Positions 35,697 to 44,553 of a stretch of 64,000 nucleotides of DNA are shown here, piece by piece (the stretch's first letter is position 1; the number at the start of each line of letters is the position of its first letter). Under the pieces are notes generated by a model. That model was not told the origin of the DNA, made no database searches, and worked only from the letters and a program-made list of their open reading frames with translations. The stretch comes from JTS-RE9 sp964649195 (GTDB lineage: Bacteria; Planctomycetota; Phycisphaerae; Phycisphaerales; Phycisphaeraceae): contig CAZYPK010000007.1 of assembly GCA_964649195.1 (NCBI GenBank), positions 4,617 through 68,616 on the forward strand. The letters run 5' to 3'. The position numbers and the translations under genes were made by a program.

Positions 35697-36085
35697 ATCG
35701 CTACTCCGGTGTCCTTGGTGTGAATCCGATACGTCGTGCGATACGGGTCGCTCCAACGCCAGCCGTGAATGTCCTGCCCGAACTTCAGAACCTCGTACCG
35801 GCGGCCGTTGGCATGTATCGCATCGCCCGGGATCGGCGCAAGGCCCAGGTCATCGGCCAGGATCAGGAAGTCCCACACATGAGCACCCACGGTCAAGCCT
35901 CCCCCGGAAACCTCATCCACGATCTCGAATCGAGTCTGCCCGAAGGTGGCGATGACCGTGAGCACCTGTGGCGGATCGCCATCTCTGACGACAGCGTGAT
36001 ATTCGACCTGGCTGCTCATGTGCACGGTGCGCATCTGCTGTAGCCAGTCCGACCCGCGTTTGAGCATGTTCGAGGGCGTCGTCAC
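35693..36085 (-). CDS. Phage head-tail region hypothetical protein
   Basis: A 130-aa protein between the capsid decoration gene and the tail genes. It has VEYHAVVRDGDPPQVLTVIATFG and WDFLILADDLGLAPIPGD, ending in DPYRTTYRIHTKDTG. The position and size fit a head-tail stopper or connector. GTG start at 36085 with GGAGG five bases ahead. Family not certain. Confidence 0.55.
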   Translation of the reverse strand: MTTPSNMLKRGSDWLQQMRTVHMSSQVEYHAVVRDGDPPQVLTVIATFGQTRFEIVDEVSGGGLTVGAHVWDFLILADDLGLAPIPGDAIHANGRRYEVLKFGQDIHGWRWSDPYRTTYRIHTKDTGVAM

Positions 36086-36122
36086 ATCGACCTCCGAGGC
36101 TGCTGGCTGCGGAGAACCGGGT

Positions 36123-36464
36123 TTACTGCGTCAGGCGAACGCGAACGGTCTCATCGGTTTCACCGGCGGCGAGCACCGCCTTGCCCAGCAGCTTGTCACT
36201 GGCTGAACCGCCGATGGACGCGTAGGCCACCTGGGCGTTGGCATCCCAGTGGACGATGGCACCGGCGGCGATCTCGGTGCCGGAGCCGGCCTCCTTGGGG
36301 AACTCGAAGACACCGGCGACATGCAAAGCGCCCAGGGTGTTCGCGGGGATGGGGCGCTTGGTCACGCCGATGAGGTCCTCGAGCACGACGACCGCGCCGG
36401 CGGCCACATCGGCGCTGGGCGTGTAGTCGATCGCGTCGCCTTCTTGAATGAAAGTGGCAGTCAT
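36123..36464 (-). CDS. Capsid cement/decoration protein (DUF2190)
   Basis: A 113-aa protein of the DUF2190 family. EGDAIDYTPSADVAAGAVVVLEDLIGV and the G-rich, beta-strand pattern ending in ETVRVRLTQ are characteristic. These proteins sit on the capsid surface and stabilise it. It lies next to the major capsid gene, as expected. Confidence 0.8.
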   Translation of the reverse strand: MTATFIQEGDAIDYTPSADVAAGAVVVLEDLIGVTKRPIPANTLGALHVAGVFEFPKEAGSGTEIAAGAIVHWDANAQVAYASIGGSASDKLLGKAVLAAGETDETVRVRLTQ

Positions 36465-36532
36465 GAGAGTGGTTCCATGAAGGTGGTTGAAGGAAGATCA
36501 AGTCACAGAGCGGGCGGCAAGACGATCAGACC

Positions 36533-38671
36533 TCACACTTCGCCCTTCATCTTCACGCCACCGCGCGGCTCCTGAAGGGCGACGCCGAAGTCGTGATAGC
36601 CGCGCATCTGGATGCCGAGCATGTTGAAGTCGGCGTCGGCGCTCTCGACGGTGGGCCGCTCCTGGCCGTTGAGGAATGCGGCCTCGATGACGGGCATGTC
36701 GTTGGGGTCGGCCAGCAGATACCACGCCTTGGCCGATGCGCCGGTGTAGGTCGCATTGGACAGGTAGCTTGAGCGCACGACTTTGAACTTGCCCGCGTGC
36801 GGGTTGCTCACCGGCAACTTGGTGTTGGCAGTCGTGTCGCGCAGCTCGGTCGAGTTCATCAGCTGCGATGACTTGACCAGCAGCGCGTTGGGCACGAGCA
36901 GGATCATCGGCGACACGGCCAGCGGGTGACCGTCCGGATCGACCTGGTTGAGGAACAGGAGTTCCGCCGCCGTGAGGCCATCGATGCCGATCACGGTGTC
37001 AGCACCTTCGGCGTAGTTCTTGTTGCCAGAGGAGAAAAAGGCCGAGTTGGCGAGGAAAGCGGTCCAGAAGACCTCGTTGAGTTTCAAGGCCGCGCCACGG
37101 CCCAGCCGGCGCGGCACGGCGGTCAGGGCATCGAGGTCATCGTTGATGATGTCGCGCCGGTCGATGGAGAACATGCGACCGTAGGTGCGGGCCTGGTTGG
37201 TGTAGCTCGTCTCACCGACCGTCGCATGCTTGAGTTCACCGCCCGGGGCGACCTCCTCGTACTGGAAGCCGCCGGTGAGCGAGTAGCTGGACACCTGCTT
37301 GAAGTCACGCACGGGCCGGATCGCGGCGATCTCGCGCCACGTTGACTCGACGGCCTCGAAGCCAGCGCGGAGGAATTTGTTCGCCACGTTGGAGAGGATG
37401 CCAGGAAGGCTCAGCGTGCTGGGACCGCCACCGGATGCTTCCAGTGTGCTACTTCCGGGGGCCGCGAAAGCAAACCGCAAAAGGGATTGGATATCCGACC
37501 GGCCCGCGCCGTGATAGCCGTTGGCCTGCGCGAAGGTGAGCAGCAGTTCGCCCAGGCCCAGACCGTGGCGGTAGCGCTGGCCGGCGGCATGGAGCACCGG
37601 CTCGGCATACTGCTTCTCCACGTCCTCAAGACCACCAGAGAGGCACAGCGCCGCCTCGAGCACCTGTGCATCGCTGGCAACGGCCTGCCGGACCATGATG
37701 CCCGGGGCGCGGCGGGAAAGACGCAGCACTTCGAGTTCGTAGCGCTGCACGTCCCATTTCGCTTCGAGCGCCGCCTTGCTGATCCGGTCCAGGTCATCGG
37801 CCAATTCGGGGCGATCGGTGGCGATCTTGGCCGTCATGGTGACGATGCGGGTGCGGCGGTCATGCTCCGCGCGAGAACGAGCGAGAATCTGTTCCAGATC
37901 CGCTCCGTTCGCGGCACCGTCGGAAGCGCCTGCACCACCGGTGGTGATCGCGGCGGTGATCTTGCCGGGTGTGCCAAGCGTGCCTGACGAACCGGGCGAG
38001 GCGGATGCGGCCTCCGCGCTGGAGGCGGACGGGTTGAGCACGCTGGCGTTCGTGTTGCTTTCAGACATGATGATGGACTCCGTGCCGCCACCACCGGTAC
38101 CTCCGGAAGCAGCGGCGATGTTGGCGGTGGTGTTACCGTCGGCCCCGAGGTCGACGAAACTGATCTCTCCGAGTGTGGTCTTGCGGGCCACATACACAGG
38201 CCCTTCAAAGCGCCGGCCGTTGACCATCACGTATTTGCCGGCCTTGACGTGTTCGACTTCGTGCACAGTGGTGCCGATGGAGGCCTGCCACGGGAAGCCG
38301 CGCTTGCCGCTCGTGACTATTTCTTTGGCGGCGGGCGTGTCACGCGACACGAGGCCTTCGGCGATGAGCTTGCCGCCCTCGACCGAGATGCGCTCCGTGT
38401 GTCCCACACCGGCGTGCATGCTGTGGCCAAAGCGGATCGGCCTGCGCTGCGACGGGATCGCGAGGCCTTGCAAGTCGACGACTACGGGATTGCGCCAGCC
38501 GTCGACTCGCATGGCATCACCGGTGTAGGCGACCATCGAAAACCGAGGCAGCTTTTCTCCTGCAGGCGATTCCTCGGCGCTTGCAGCCTGCACATCCAGG
38601 CAGACAGAGCCACACGCGAAGGCGAGGCCGGCGGGAACTTCATTCATGTTTTGATGGGCAGGCGCGGTCAT
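36533..38671 (-). CDS. Fused prohead protease and major capsid protein
   Basis: A 712-aa protein. Residues about 35-195 resemble a prohead protease (PIRFGHSMHAGVG, EGLVSRDTP, GFPWQASIG, LGEISFVDLGADGNT), with His and Ser in the expected places. A low-complexity Ala/Ser/Gly linker covers about 200-260. The rest is a major capsid protein of the Mu gpT/HK97-fold type (KFLRAGFEAVESTWREIA, YTNQARTYGRMFSIDRRDIIND). Fusing protease and capsid lets the head mature from a single polypeptide. The start overlaps the portal gene by four bases. Confidence 0.85.
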   Translation of the reverse strand: MTAPAHQNMNEVPAGLAFACGSVCLDVQAASAEESPAGEKLPRFSMVAYTGDAMRVDGWRNPVVVDLQGLAIPSQRRPIRFGHSMHAGVGHTERISVEGGKLIAEGLVSRDTPAAKEIVTSGKRGFPWQASIGTTVHEVEHVKAGKYVMVNGRRFEGPVYVARKTTLGEISFVDLGADGNTTANIAAASGGTGGGGTESIIMSESNTNASVLNPSASSAEAASASPGSSGTLGTPGKITAAITTGGAGASDGAANGADLEQILARSRAEHDRRTRIVTMTAKIATDRPELADDLDRISKAALEAKWDVQRYELEVLRLSRRAPGIMVRQAVASDAQVLEAALCLSGGLEDVEKQYAEPVLHAAGQRYRHGLGLGELLLTFAQANGYHGAGRSDIQSLLRFAFAAPGSSTLEASGGGPSTLSLPGILSNVANKFLRAGFEAVESTWREIAAIRPVRDFKQVSSYSLTGGFQYEEVAPGGELKHATVGETSYTNQARTYGRMFSIDRRDIINDDLDALTAVPRRLGRGAALKLNEVFWTAFLANSAFFSSGNKNYAEGADTVIGIDGLTAAELLFLNQVDPDGHPLAVSPMILLVPNALLVKSSQLMNSTELRDTTANTKLPVSNPHAGKFKVVRSSYLSNATYTGASAKAWYLLADPNDMPVIEAAFLNGQERPTVESADADFNMLGIQMRGYHDFGVALQEPRGGVKMKGEV

Positions 38672-40158
38672 CGGTCCTCCTTGAGGACCTGGATGTCCTC
38701 GTCTTCGTCGCGGGTGTCAGAGGTCTGAGCCGGGTTCGGTACAGGCTGCTCCTGTAGACCCAACTCGCGCATCAGCGCCTGTTCGCGAGCCCGCTGCCGT
38801 AATTGCGTTTCCCAGTCCTTGCCTTGGCGTGCGTACTCGGCAGCGAGTGTGGTGGTGTGATTGGCCAGACGCTGGGCCTGAGCGTTCGCCTCCTTGGCCG
38901 GATCGACATGCTCGTGTCCATCCCAGAACCACTGATGCGACCCCCGCAAGCGCTCCTTCGATGCGCTGAGCGTGCGCATCGACTGGGGCAGTAGCCCTTC
39001 GATGAGCACCGCCTCCGCAAGCCAGGCATGGAGAAGACGATCGAGCACGACCGCTTCGAGGTGCGACTGCTCGATGTGGATGCTCTTGAAATAGGTCTGA
39101 TGATCGAGACGCCCCGAGGCGTAGTTGTAGCCCGAGGAGTTGCCTGCCGCGACGTTGAAGGGCATGTTCAGGCAACGAGCGATCTCGTTGAGAATCTCCC
39201 GCTTGAACATCTCGTAGGTCGTCGCCGGCTGCTCGGCCTTGATCTGTGACGGCTCCCAACCTTCGGGGCTGAAGAGCGCCGTGTTGGGCACCATCTCCAT
39301 CTCCGTCATCGGCTCGACCTCGGCGGCCTCGCCTCCGGCGGGGATGTTCGTCTTCATGACGATGGAGATGTTGGCGGCGCTTTCAGCGGCAGCGAGTACA
39401 GCCAGCGTGTAGCGACGCAACTGGGCAAACAGCGGCAGCGCCGGCGTGATGTCCGGCACGCCACGGGCCTGCTCAGGCCGGTCGGGCCGGAAGTAGTGGA
39501 TCATCGTCTCCGCAGGGATGCGTTCGTATTCCCTGCCGGCGGACCAGAAGTGCAGGTCGCCAGGGTGATATCGCAGCAGGTGGTACTCGATCGGATTGCC
39601 GACGGCGTCGAAGACGATGCCGTCAATCTCTGGAAGTCGCCCTGAAGAGGGAATCATCACAGGCGCAGCGCTGGGGGATGCGATGCGCACGGCTTCGACA
39701 AGCCGCAGGTCGAGCTGGATCGGGTGATCGATCTCCGGGTTGTTCACCATCAGCGCGAAGACTTCGCCGCTCTCGGCCCGCGACATTCTCATGGTGCGCA
39801 GCTTCTGGGCCAGTCCAACGGCATCGGCCCAGGCGGCAAACGATTCTTCGATGATGCGATTGACACCCGCGTCCTCCAGCAGCATCTGCAGACCCGGGCC
39901 GGTGCCCACCACGTCATTGGCCAGCGTCAGCACGATGCCGCGAGCGTAGGAGTTGTTGGCGACCTCATAACGGGCGCGGTTGCGCAGCACGCGGCGCACC
40001 TCGGCGCTCATCGCCGTGTTGGGCGAAAGCCCATCGGCGTTGGCCCAGTGCCGGCGGTTGTCGGCGGTCGTCTGGGCGGCGTCGTACCTGGCGCGCAAGA
40101 CCCGCGCCGGCGCTGACGCCTTCACCGACTTCGTTTTGGACCAGGGCCAGAATCGCAT
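38668..40158 (-). CDS. Phage portal protein, lambda family
   Basis: A 496-aa portal protein of the lambda gpB type. Typical segments are LRARYDAAQTTADNRRHW, NNSYARGIVLTLANDVVGTGP and GYNYASGRLDHQTYFKSI. It forms the ring through which DNA enters the head. It overlaps the capsid-protease fusion gene by four bases and follows a 65-aa gene by three. Confidence 0.92.
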   Translation of the reverse strand: MRFWPWSKTKSVKASAPARVLRARYDAAQTTADNRRHWANADGLSPNTAMSAEVRRVLRNRARYEVANNSYARGIVLTLANDVVGTGPGLQMLLEDAGVNRIIEESFAAWADAVGLAQKLRTMRMSRAESGEVFALMVNNPEIDHPIQLDLRLVEAVRIASPSAAPVMIPSSGRLPEIDGIVFDAVGNPIEYHLLRYHPGDLHFWSAGREYERIPAETMIHYFRPDRPEQARGVPDITPALPLFAQLRRYTLAVLAAAESAANISIVMKTNIPAGGEAAEVEPMTEMEMVPNTALFSPEGWEPSQIKAEQPATTYEMFKREILNEIARCLNMPFNVAAGNSSGYNYASGRLDHQTYFKSIHIEQSHLEAVVLDRLLHAWLAEAVLIEGLLPQSMRTLSASKERLRGSHQWFWDGHEHVDPAKEANAQAQRLANHTTTLAAEYARQGKDWETQLRQRAREQALMRELGLQEQPVPNPAQTSDTRDEDEDIQVLKEDR

Positions 40159-40161
40159 GGA

Positions 40162-40359
40162 TCAAACGGCTCCAGGGGGAACGATCTTCACGCGGGTGAA
40201 TGCCTTGACGGGATTCTTCTTCGCTTCCTTGGCGGCCAAATACTTGTCCGCCTCGATTTGGTCGGGCAGTGGGTGCTGCTCGGCGCTGACGCCATCACCG
40301 CTGGCCTTCTTGGGGCCTTGAGCGCTTTCCTTGATGGCGTCTTTCAGGTCGTCAGACAT
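40162..40359 (-). CDS. Small phage protein upstream of portal
   Basis: A 65-aa hydrophilic protein, Lys/Ala-rich (KDAIKESAQGPKKASG, YLAAKEAKKNPVKAFTRVK). In lambda the gpW head-tail joining protein occupies this place, but there is no clear match. A strong AGGAGG lies seven bases before the ATG and is part of the repeated 15-bp motif at 40368-40382. Confidence 0.6.
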   Translation of the reverse strand: MSDDLKDAIKESAQGPKKASGDGVSAEQHPLPDQIEADKYLAAKEAKKNPVKAFTRVKIVPPGAV

Positions 40360-40367
40360 TGCGTTGC

Positions 40368-40382
40368 CTCCTCAACTACCTA
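40368..40382 (-). repeat. Copy A of the TAGGTAGT-NN-AGGAG motif
   Basis: Minus strand reads TAGGTAGTTGAGGAG. Here the AGGAGG end serves as the Shine-Dalgarno sequence of the 65-aa gene. Other copies are at 54223, 59324 and 60710, all on the same strand. The TAGGTAGT half is not needed for ribosome binding, so it may be a promoter or binding element. Confidence 0.5.
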
Positions 40383-40456
40383 CTGAGGCGCAGCGCGATG
40401 TGTCCGGCGTGACAATGGTCGAATGTCGCGCGGGTTCCAGATATGGAAAAAAAACG

Positions 40457-40672
40457 TCACTGATCAGTGGACATGACTCGCTCGCAGGTCGTGACGCGCC
40501 GCCCGCAGTGCCGACAGCGCCGGTATCGGATGATCATCCGATGTGCCTTGCGCGTATGGTCCACGTAGAAGTGCCTGCATCCGCATTCGCGGCATTCAAG
40601 CCCGCGTGAAGTGTCGTCGTCCTGCAGCGAAGGCGGCCATGCCTTGCGATTGGAGTTGGTTTCGGACATCAA
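40457..40672 (-). CDS. Small zinc-ribbon protein
   Basis: A 71-aa protein with two CxxC pairs: CRECGCRHFYVDHTRK and CRHCGRRVTTCERV. This is a zinc ribbon like those of Ogr/Delta-type phage activators or NrdR. The start overlaps the terminase stop by four bases. It could activate late genes or serve as a packaging accessory; no stronger evidence. Confidence 0.7.
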   Translation of the reverse strand: MMSETNSNRKAWPPSLQDDDTSRGLECRECGCRHFYVDHTRKAHRMIIRYRRCRHCGRRVTTCERVMSTDQ

Positions 40673-42942
40673 TCAGCCCTCCTCAGATCCGCCTGGGTGT
40701 ATCGCTTGCGCTCTCGGATGGGCGCGGTCTCGCCGGAAGTCTTCACGCCGCACATCGATGCGGCGGCGCAGCAGCCGACCATGCAGTCGAACCAGTGGTT
40801 GTCCGGCCGAGTCGGACGCGGCGACCACTCGCGCACCACACGCCCCAGTCCTGTCGTCTCCACCCAGGACTCCGAACGCGCGACATGCTCGGCAAAGAGA
40901 TCGTGGCCATCACCCTTGCAATCGAACATATTCAGCGAGCCGCGATCGCCTGCCGCGGTGATGAAGCCGGTGTGCACGAACGCCTTCCAGTAGTTGACAT
41001 CCACCAGCACATGCGGGAACTCGCCCGTGCGGCGCACATTGGGCACGTACCAGAAGTGACCGTGCACCTCGCCGGGGTGCCGGCTGTAGCTCGACAGTGG
41101 TTTGCGACTAGCCCGAATGCCCAGGCCCTTGGCGAGCATCATTGCCGTACCACCGACCTTGCGCTTCACCTCCGCGACGATCCCGGGCTTGTATCCCATG
41201 TCCACCAGCAGGCGATCGATCTTCATCAGTCCGCCGCCGCGCCGCCACTCGCGCGTGAGATACGTCGAGACGAGTTTCTCCAGGCCGGCCTGGATCGCAC
41301 CATCGGTGCCATGCCCGGGAAACGCCCTGCCCAGAGTGCGCGGGGCGCTGGCAAGCGTAAAACCCTGCCTCGTTTGCTGTGGAAACGTGCCATAATCGAT
41401 GACGTGCCCCGTGAAATCCTCCTGCCAGGCGCAGACGCAGTAATAGAGCAGCTTGTCGTGCACGTCGATGAACATTGTCAGCTTGGTGCATCCACCGGGC
41501 ACCTCGCCCCGCGCGTGACCGCTGACTTTGGCGCACACCTGATCGGGTGTCAGGATCTGATCGTTGAACTGTTCGAGGACCGGCTCGTTCTGGTACTCGC
41601 TGGCGAAGGCGTCCAGTCCGACCTTCAGCCGCAGGTTCATCGCGTGCTGGATTGCCGAGAGTTCCGACTTGCGATCGAAGCGCTCAGGCCAGGCGACCCT
41701 CGCGCCCTTATCCATCTCGGGCTGGTTCTCTCGGTAGAACTGTGTCGCGGCGGCATGTCCGCGCGACTCACGGATGTGGCGATAGTCCTCCCAGAGCCGC
41801 TCGCTGACCGGGAACGCATAGACGAGCTTGGTGCATTCGCTTTCCCACTCGGGGTTCTGCTCGCGGTCCAATACCTGGTCCGCCAGATCACCATCGTAAA
41901 TCTTCGTGCAGGTGAGGACCGCCGCGATCTGCTCTCCGGGTCCGGCCATACCCAGCACATCGCCGTTGAGCAGTTCCACACGCCGACGTGTCTGCGTCGG
42001 TGACGCGGCCGATTGCCGCGTCTGCGGATCGTCGAGAAGCACGAGCGACGGTCGGATGATTGAACCATCGGCGCGGGTGTGCTGCTGGCCGCGCATGTTG
42101 GCATCCAGACTCGTGGTCGTGATGATCGAACCGCACGAAGGACTGGCTTCCAATCCTTCGTCACGAAGCCTCCGGGGCAGATGATCGCCTTCGATGGTCG
42201 GGAAGACGAGTTTCTCCTGGCCCCAGTGGACATGCGTGAGCCGACCTTCGATGTGCTGCTGAAGCTGCCGCTTTGAACTGTTCTCTAGCGATCGCAACGG
42301 ATGCACCGCTTCGGGAAAGTCCGCCATCAGCAGAGGATTCTCGAGGATGTGCTTCTTCACCGGGAGGAGAAGCTCTTTCGCGCGATCATCGGCCGCACCG
42401 ATGAGGCAGACGAACGGGCGGTAGCCATAGAGGATCGCCCATAGCGCCGAGCATCGGGCCAGGGTCGTCTTGCCGCTTCCGCGAGGCATGGCGAAGGCGA
42501 AGAGGCCACCATCTCGCACCGCCTTCTCGATGCGCTGGATCACGCGCAGATGGTCATCGGACCACCGCCGATGAAATGCGGTGGCGAAGTAGGTCTCGCA
42601 AAACTCACGGAACGATTCCCCGCAGGCCAAGCGCCGCTCGTAGTCTTCGATCTCCGGGATCGGATGGATGTCCTGCGCCGCCTTTGTGGCGGCGCGGTTG
42701 CGCTCGGCCTGCTTGCGCCGAGCTTGGGCGTAGTCGGCCTTGGGCTTGGGCGGCGTCTCCAGTTCATGCACCAGCCAGCGGACGTAGCGCACCAGATGGA
42801 TGTGCGTGCCGTCACCGAAACGCAGACCCCCCGCATCCATCTGCCTCCGCAGCCTGGCGCGCGACAGCACCACCCCCTGGGGCGTGGCATTGACGATCTG
42901 AAGCAGATCGCCTGGCGACAGCTTGGCGGGATCGATCGCCAT
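40669..42942 (-). CDS. Terminase large subunit
   Basis: A 757-aa packaging ATPase-nuclease. The ATPase has Walker A AMPRGSGKTTLARC and Walker B PSLVLLDDPQTRQ. The C-terminal nuclease region contains FIDVHDKLLYYCVCAW and LLVDMGYKPG with acidic residues in the expected order. About 100 N-terminal residues (LSPGDLLQIVNATPQGVVLS) are extra, HTH-like. The second ATG (42942) is preferred over 42948; the small subunit gene ends just before. It drives DNA into the head through the portal. Confidence 0.9.
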   Translation of the reverse strand: MAIDPAKLSPGDLLQIVNATPQGVVLSRARLRRQMDAGGLRFGDGTHIHLVRYVRWLVHELETPPKPKADYAQARRKQAERNRAATKAAQDIHPIPEIEDYERRLACGESFREFCETYFATAFHRRWSDDHLRVIQRIEKAVRDGGLFAFAMPRGSGKTTLARCSALWAILYGYRPFVCLIGAADDRAKELLLPVKKHILENPLLMADFPEAVHPLRSLENSSKRQLQQHIEGRLTHVHWGQEKLVFPTIEGDHLPRRLRDEGLEASPSCGSIITTTSLDANMRGQQHTRADGSIIRPSLVLLDDPQTRQSAASPTQTRRRVELLNGDVLGMAGPGEQIAAVLTCTKIYDGDLADQVLDREQNPEWESECTKLVYAFPVSERLWEDYRHIRESRGHAAATQFYRENQPEMDKGARVAWPERFDRKSELSAIQHAMNLRLKVGLDAFASEYQNEPVLEQFNDQILTPDQVCAKVSGHARGEVPGGCTKLTMFIDVHDKLLYYCVCAWQEDFTGHVIDYGTFPQQTRQGFTLASAPRTLGRAFPGHGTDGAIQAGLEKLVSTYLTREWRRGGGLMKIDRLLVDMGYKPGIVAEVKRKVGGTAMMLAKGLGIRASRKPLSSYSRHPGEVHGHFWYVPNVRRTGEFPHVLVDVNYWKAFVHTGFITAAGDRGSLNMFDCKGDGHDLFAEHVARSESWVETTGLGRVVREWSPRPTRPDNHWFDCMVGCCAAASMCGVKTSGETAPIRERKRYTQADLRRAD

Positions 42943-42944
42943 CT

Positions 42945-43220
42945 TCACTCCGTGTTCTCGGCGCTGGCAGCGCCGTGGTCCTTGAGCCGCTGGTTGAGCC
43001 AGGCGGCGTACTGGATCAGGTTCATCGTGCCGTCCTGATTTCTGGGCGCGCCAAGATCGACGTGCCGGTGCACGGTGGCTGCAGGCAGGCCGAGCATGCG
43101 AGCCAGGGCGTCCGGGCCGATCGCCGCCGGATTCACGACATCGCGCCCTGGCGAACCGCCGGACACCGAGACGGAGCCCGCGGTAGTAAGTGCTGGGGTT
43201 TCAGAAGGAATTGAGGTCAT
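42945..43220 (-). CDS. Putative terminase small subunit / DNA-packaging HTH protein
   Basis: A 91-aa protein with a helix-turn-helix (PDALARMLGLPAATVHRHVDLG) and RNQDGTMNLIQYAAWLNQRLK, in the way of Nu1-like terminase small subunits. It overlaps or abuts the large subunit start. It would bind the packaging site. It faces the divergent plus-strand cluster across about 100 bases. Confidence 0.65.
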   Translation of the reverse strand: MTSIPSETPALTTAGSVSVSGGSPGRDVVNPAAIGPDALARMLGLPAATVHRHVDLGAPRNQDGTMNLIQYAAWLNQRLKDHGAASAENTE

Positions 43221-43323
43221 CACAGCTTTCTCTCATGAAGTTGCCCACATCGCGAAATGGGCCTTGATGTTTGTTCGAACAGTTGCCCTGATGTGGTCGT
43301 TCGCACACCAAAGGAGCAACGCG

Positions 43324-43527
43324 ATGACGAACGCAACGAAAACGAACCGACGCCTGGCACCGGGCACGCAGGTGGTCAGCCGCGAAGACGGCGAGGCCGG
43401 ACGGATCGTGCGGGTCAGCACCTTCCGACGCAACGGAATCGACGCCTGGTCGTACCTGGTCGACACCGCCTACGGCCGCGAGATTTGGGATGCCAGCGAC
43501 CTCTTCCTGACCGACGCCACGAACTGA
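43324..43527 (+). CDS. Small conserved phage protein
   Basis: A 67-aa protein (NRRLAPGTQVVSREDGEAG, TAYGREIWDASDLFL). AAGGAG lies seven bases before the ATG, so the longer frame upstream is rejected. The fold looks like a small SH3-like barrel. It is the first of six plus-strand genes facing against the prophage late genes. No known function. Confidence 0.65.
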   Translation: MTNATKTNRRLAPGTQVVSREDGEAGRIVRVSTFRRNGIDAWSYLVDTAYGREIWDASDLFLTDATN

Positions 43528-43563
43528 ACCGCAAGACACGCCAACCACGAAAGGACCACGACC

Positions 43564-43830
43564 ATGAGAACCACACGCATCGAACTCGAAGGCAGCGCCG
43601 GCCGCGTAACGATCGAACGCACCCCCGGAAGTGCGACGATCCGGATCGACAGCATGATCCGAGAGCCCAAGAACGAGCAGGCTTGGAAGACCTGGGAGAT
43701 CGAGGCACGCATCGACGACGAAGCGCTCTTCAAGATCGCGGAAGAGATTCAACGCCGCTGCGATGGTAAGACCGGCAGCAACAGCATGGTGCACGACTAC
43801 TACCGCGAGATGCAGCGCTTCCAAGATTGA
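43564..43830 (+). CDS. Small hypothetical protein
   Basis: An 88-aa protein with a beta-rich N-terminus (TRIELEGSAGRVTIERTPG, ATIRIDSMI) and a helical C-terminus (EALFKIAEEIQRRCDGK). It lies 36 bases after the first small gene on the same strand. Family unknown. Confidence 0.65.
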   Translation: MRTTRIELEGSAGRVTIERTPGSATIRIDSMIREPKNEQAWKTWEIEARIDDEALFKIAEEIQRRCDGKTGSNSMVHDYYREMQRFQD

Positions 43831-43872
43831 AACGACACCACGCCAACCATCACCACCAACCAGGAGCACGCC

Positions 43873-44109
43873 ATGACAAAGAAACAGCCCACCGCAGAAG
43901 AGACCTACGACCAGCGCCGCAACGACATCGCCCGCGTCCTCGACTGGCTCGACCTCGAACTGGATCGCCACAGCACCGATGCGAAAGCGACCCCCAAAGA
44001 CTGGGGGCACGCGGGCGACCTCGGGCACATCAGAGAGAAGCTCATCGAGACGCTGGCGTTCATTTCCAACAGCGAACCCAAAGAGATCGAAGACCTGCTC
44101 GCAGAGTGA
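43873..44109 (+). CDS. Small hypothetical protein
   Basis: A 78-aa, mostly helical protein (EETYDQRRNDIARVLDWLDLE, EKLIETLAFISNSEPKEIEDLL). CAGGAG lies ahead of the ATG. It is followed at once by an intrinsic terminator, which ends this three-gene unit. Confidence 0.65.
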   Translation: MTKKQPTAEETYDQRRNDIARVLDWLDLELDRHSTDAKATPKDWGHAGDLGHIREKLIETLAFISNSEPKEIEDLLAE

Positions 44110-44141
44110 CCAAGGCCCCGTAATGGGGCCTTGGTTGTTTT
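44110..44141 (+). terminator. Intrinsic terminator
   Basis: A perfect 10-bp stem, CCAAGGCCCC / GGGGCCTTGG, with a GTAAT loop, followed by TTGTTTT. It closes the 43324-44109 transcription unit. Confidence 0.85.
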
Positions 44142-44157
44142 CAGCCCCCGGAGGCAC

Positions 44158-44197
44158 GGCCTGGCCAGCCCGAACGCGGCCACGGAGATTCAACATG
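44158..44197 (+). repeat. Duplicated gene leader, copy 1
   Basis: GGCCTGGCCAGCC, a short spacer, GAACGCGGCCA and a GGA Shine-Dalgarno precede the ATG at 44195. A near-identical leader lies at 44512-44553 before the next gene. It suggests gene gain by duplication, or a shared control element. Confidence 0.5.
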
Positions 44198-44488
44198 AGC
44201 GACACGAAACCACCACGACCCTGCCTCGCCTGCGGACGCCATCCAAGCGCCACGCAACCGCCCGACCCGGCGCTCTGCGAACGCTGCCTCGATCGGGCCG
44301 GCACACCGCTGAAACCCGGCGACCGCGTGGTCAACAGCGTCGACGAGAACAGCAGCGGTTTCGTCGTGGGCATCGAGGACGACACGACCATCGTCGTTCG
44401 GACCGCCAGCGGCGAGCACATCCACCTGCCGCTTGAAGACCTGATCACCATCGACCACCGACGACGGGGCGCGTTGCCCCGCCGTTGA
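44195..44488 (+). CDS. Zinc-finger-like small protein
   Basis: A 97-aa protein. Four cysteines form CLACGRHPS and LCERCLDR, a probable zinc ribbon. The C-terminal half (GDRVVNSVDENSSGFVVGIED, IVVRTASGEHIHLPLEDL) reads as a beta-barrel. ATG at 44195 with GGAG upstream. The gene ends in a GC-rich hairpin (GGGGCGCGTTGCCCC, about 44465-44480), which might weaken read-through. Confidence 0.65.
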   Translation: MSDTKPPRPCLACGRHPSATQPPDPALCERCLDRAGTPLKPGDRVVNSVDENSSGFVVGIEDDTTIVVRTASGEHIHLPLEDLITIDHRRRGALPRR

Positions 44489-44511
44489 TTCCACGCCCCA
44501 TCGAGGGCAAC

Positions 44512-44553
44512 GGCCTGGCCAGCCGCAACACGGCCAAAGGAAACATTGCCATG
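44512..44553 (+). repeat. Duplicated gene leader, copy 2
   Basis: GGCCTGGCCAGCCGCAAC, CGGCCA and AGGA precede the ATG at 44551, matching the leader at 44158. Confidence 0.5.

Noticed and set aside
40543..42003. 486-codon plus-strand open frame
   Set aside because: Antisense to the terminase gene, whose motifs are clear.
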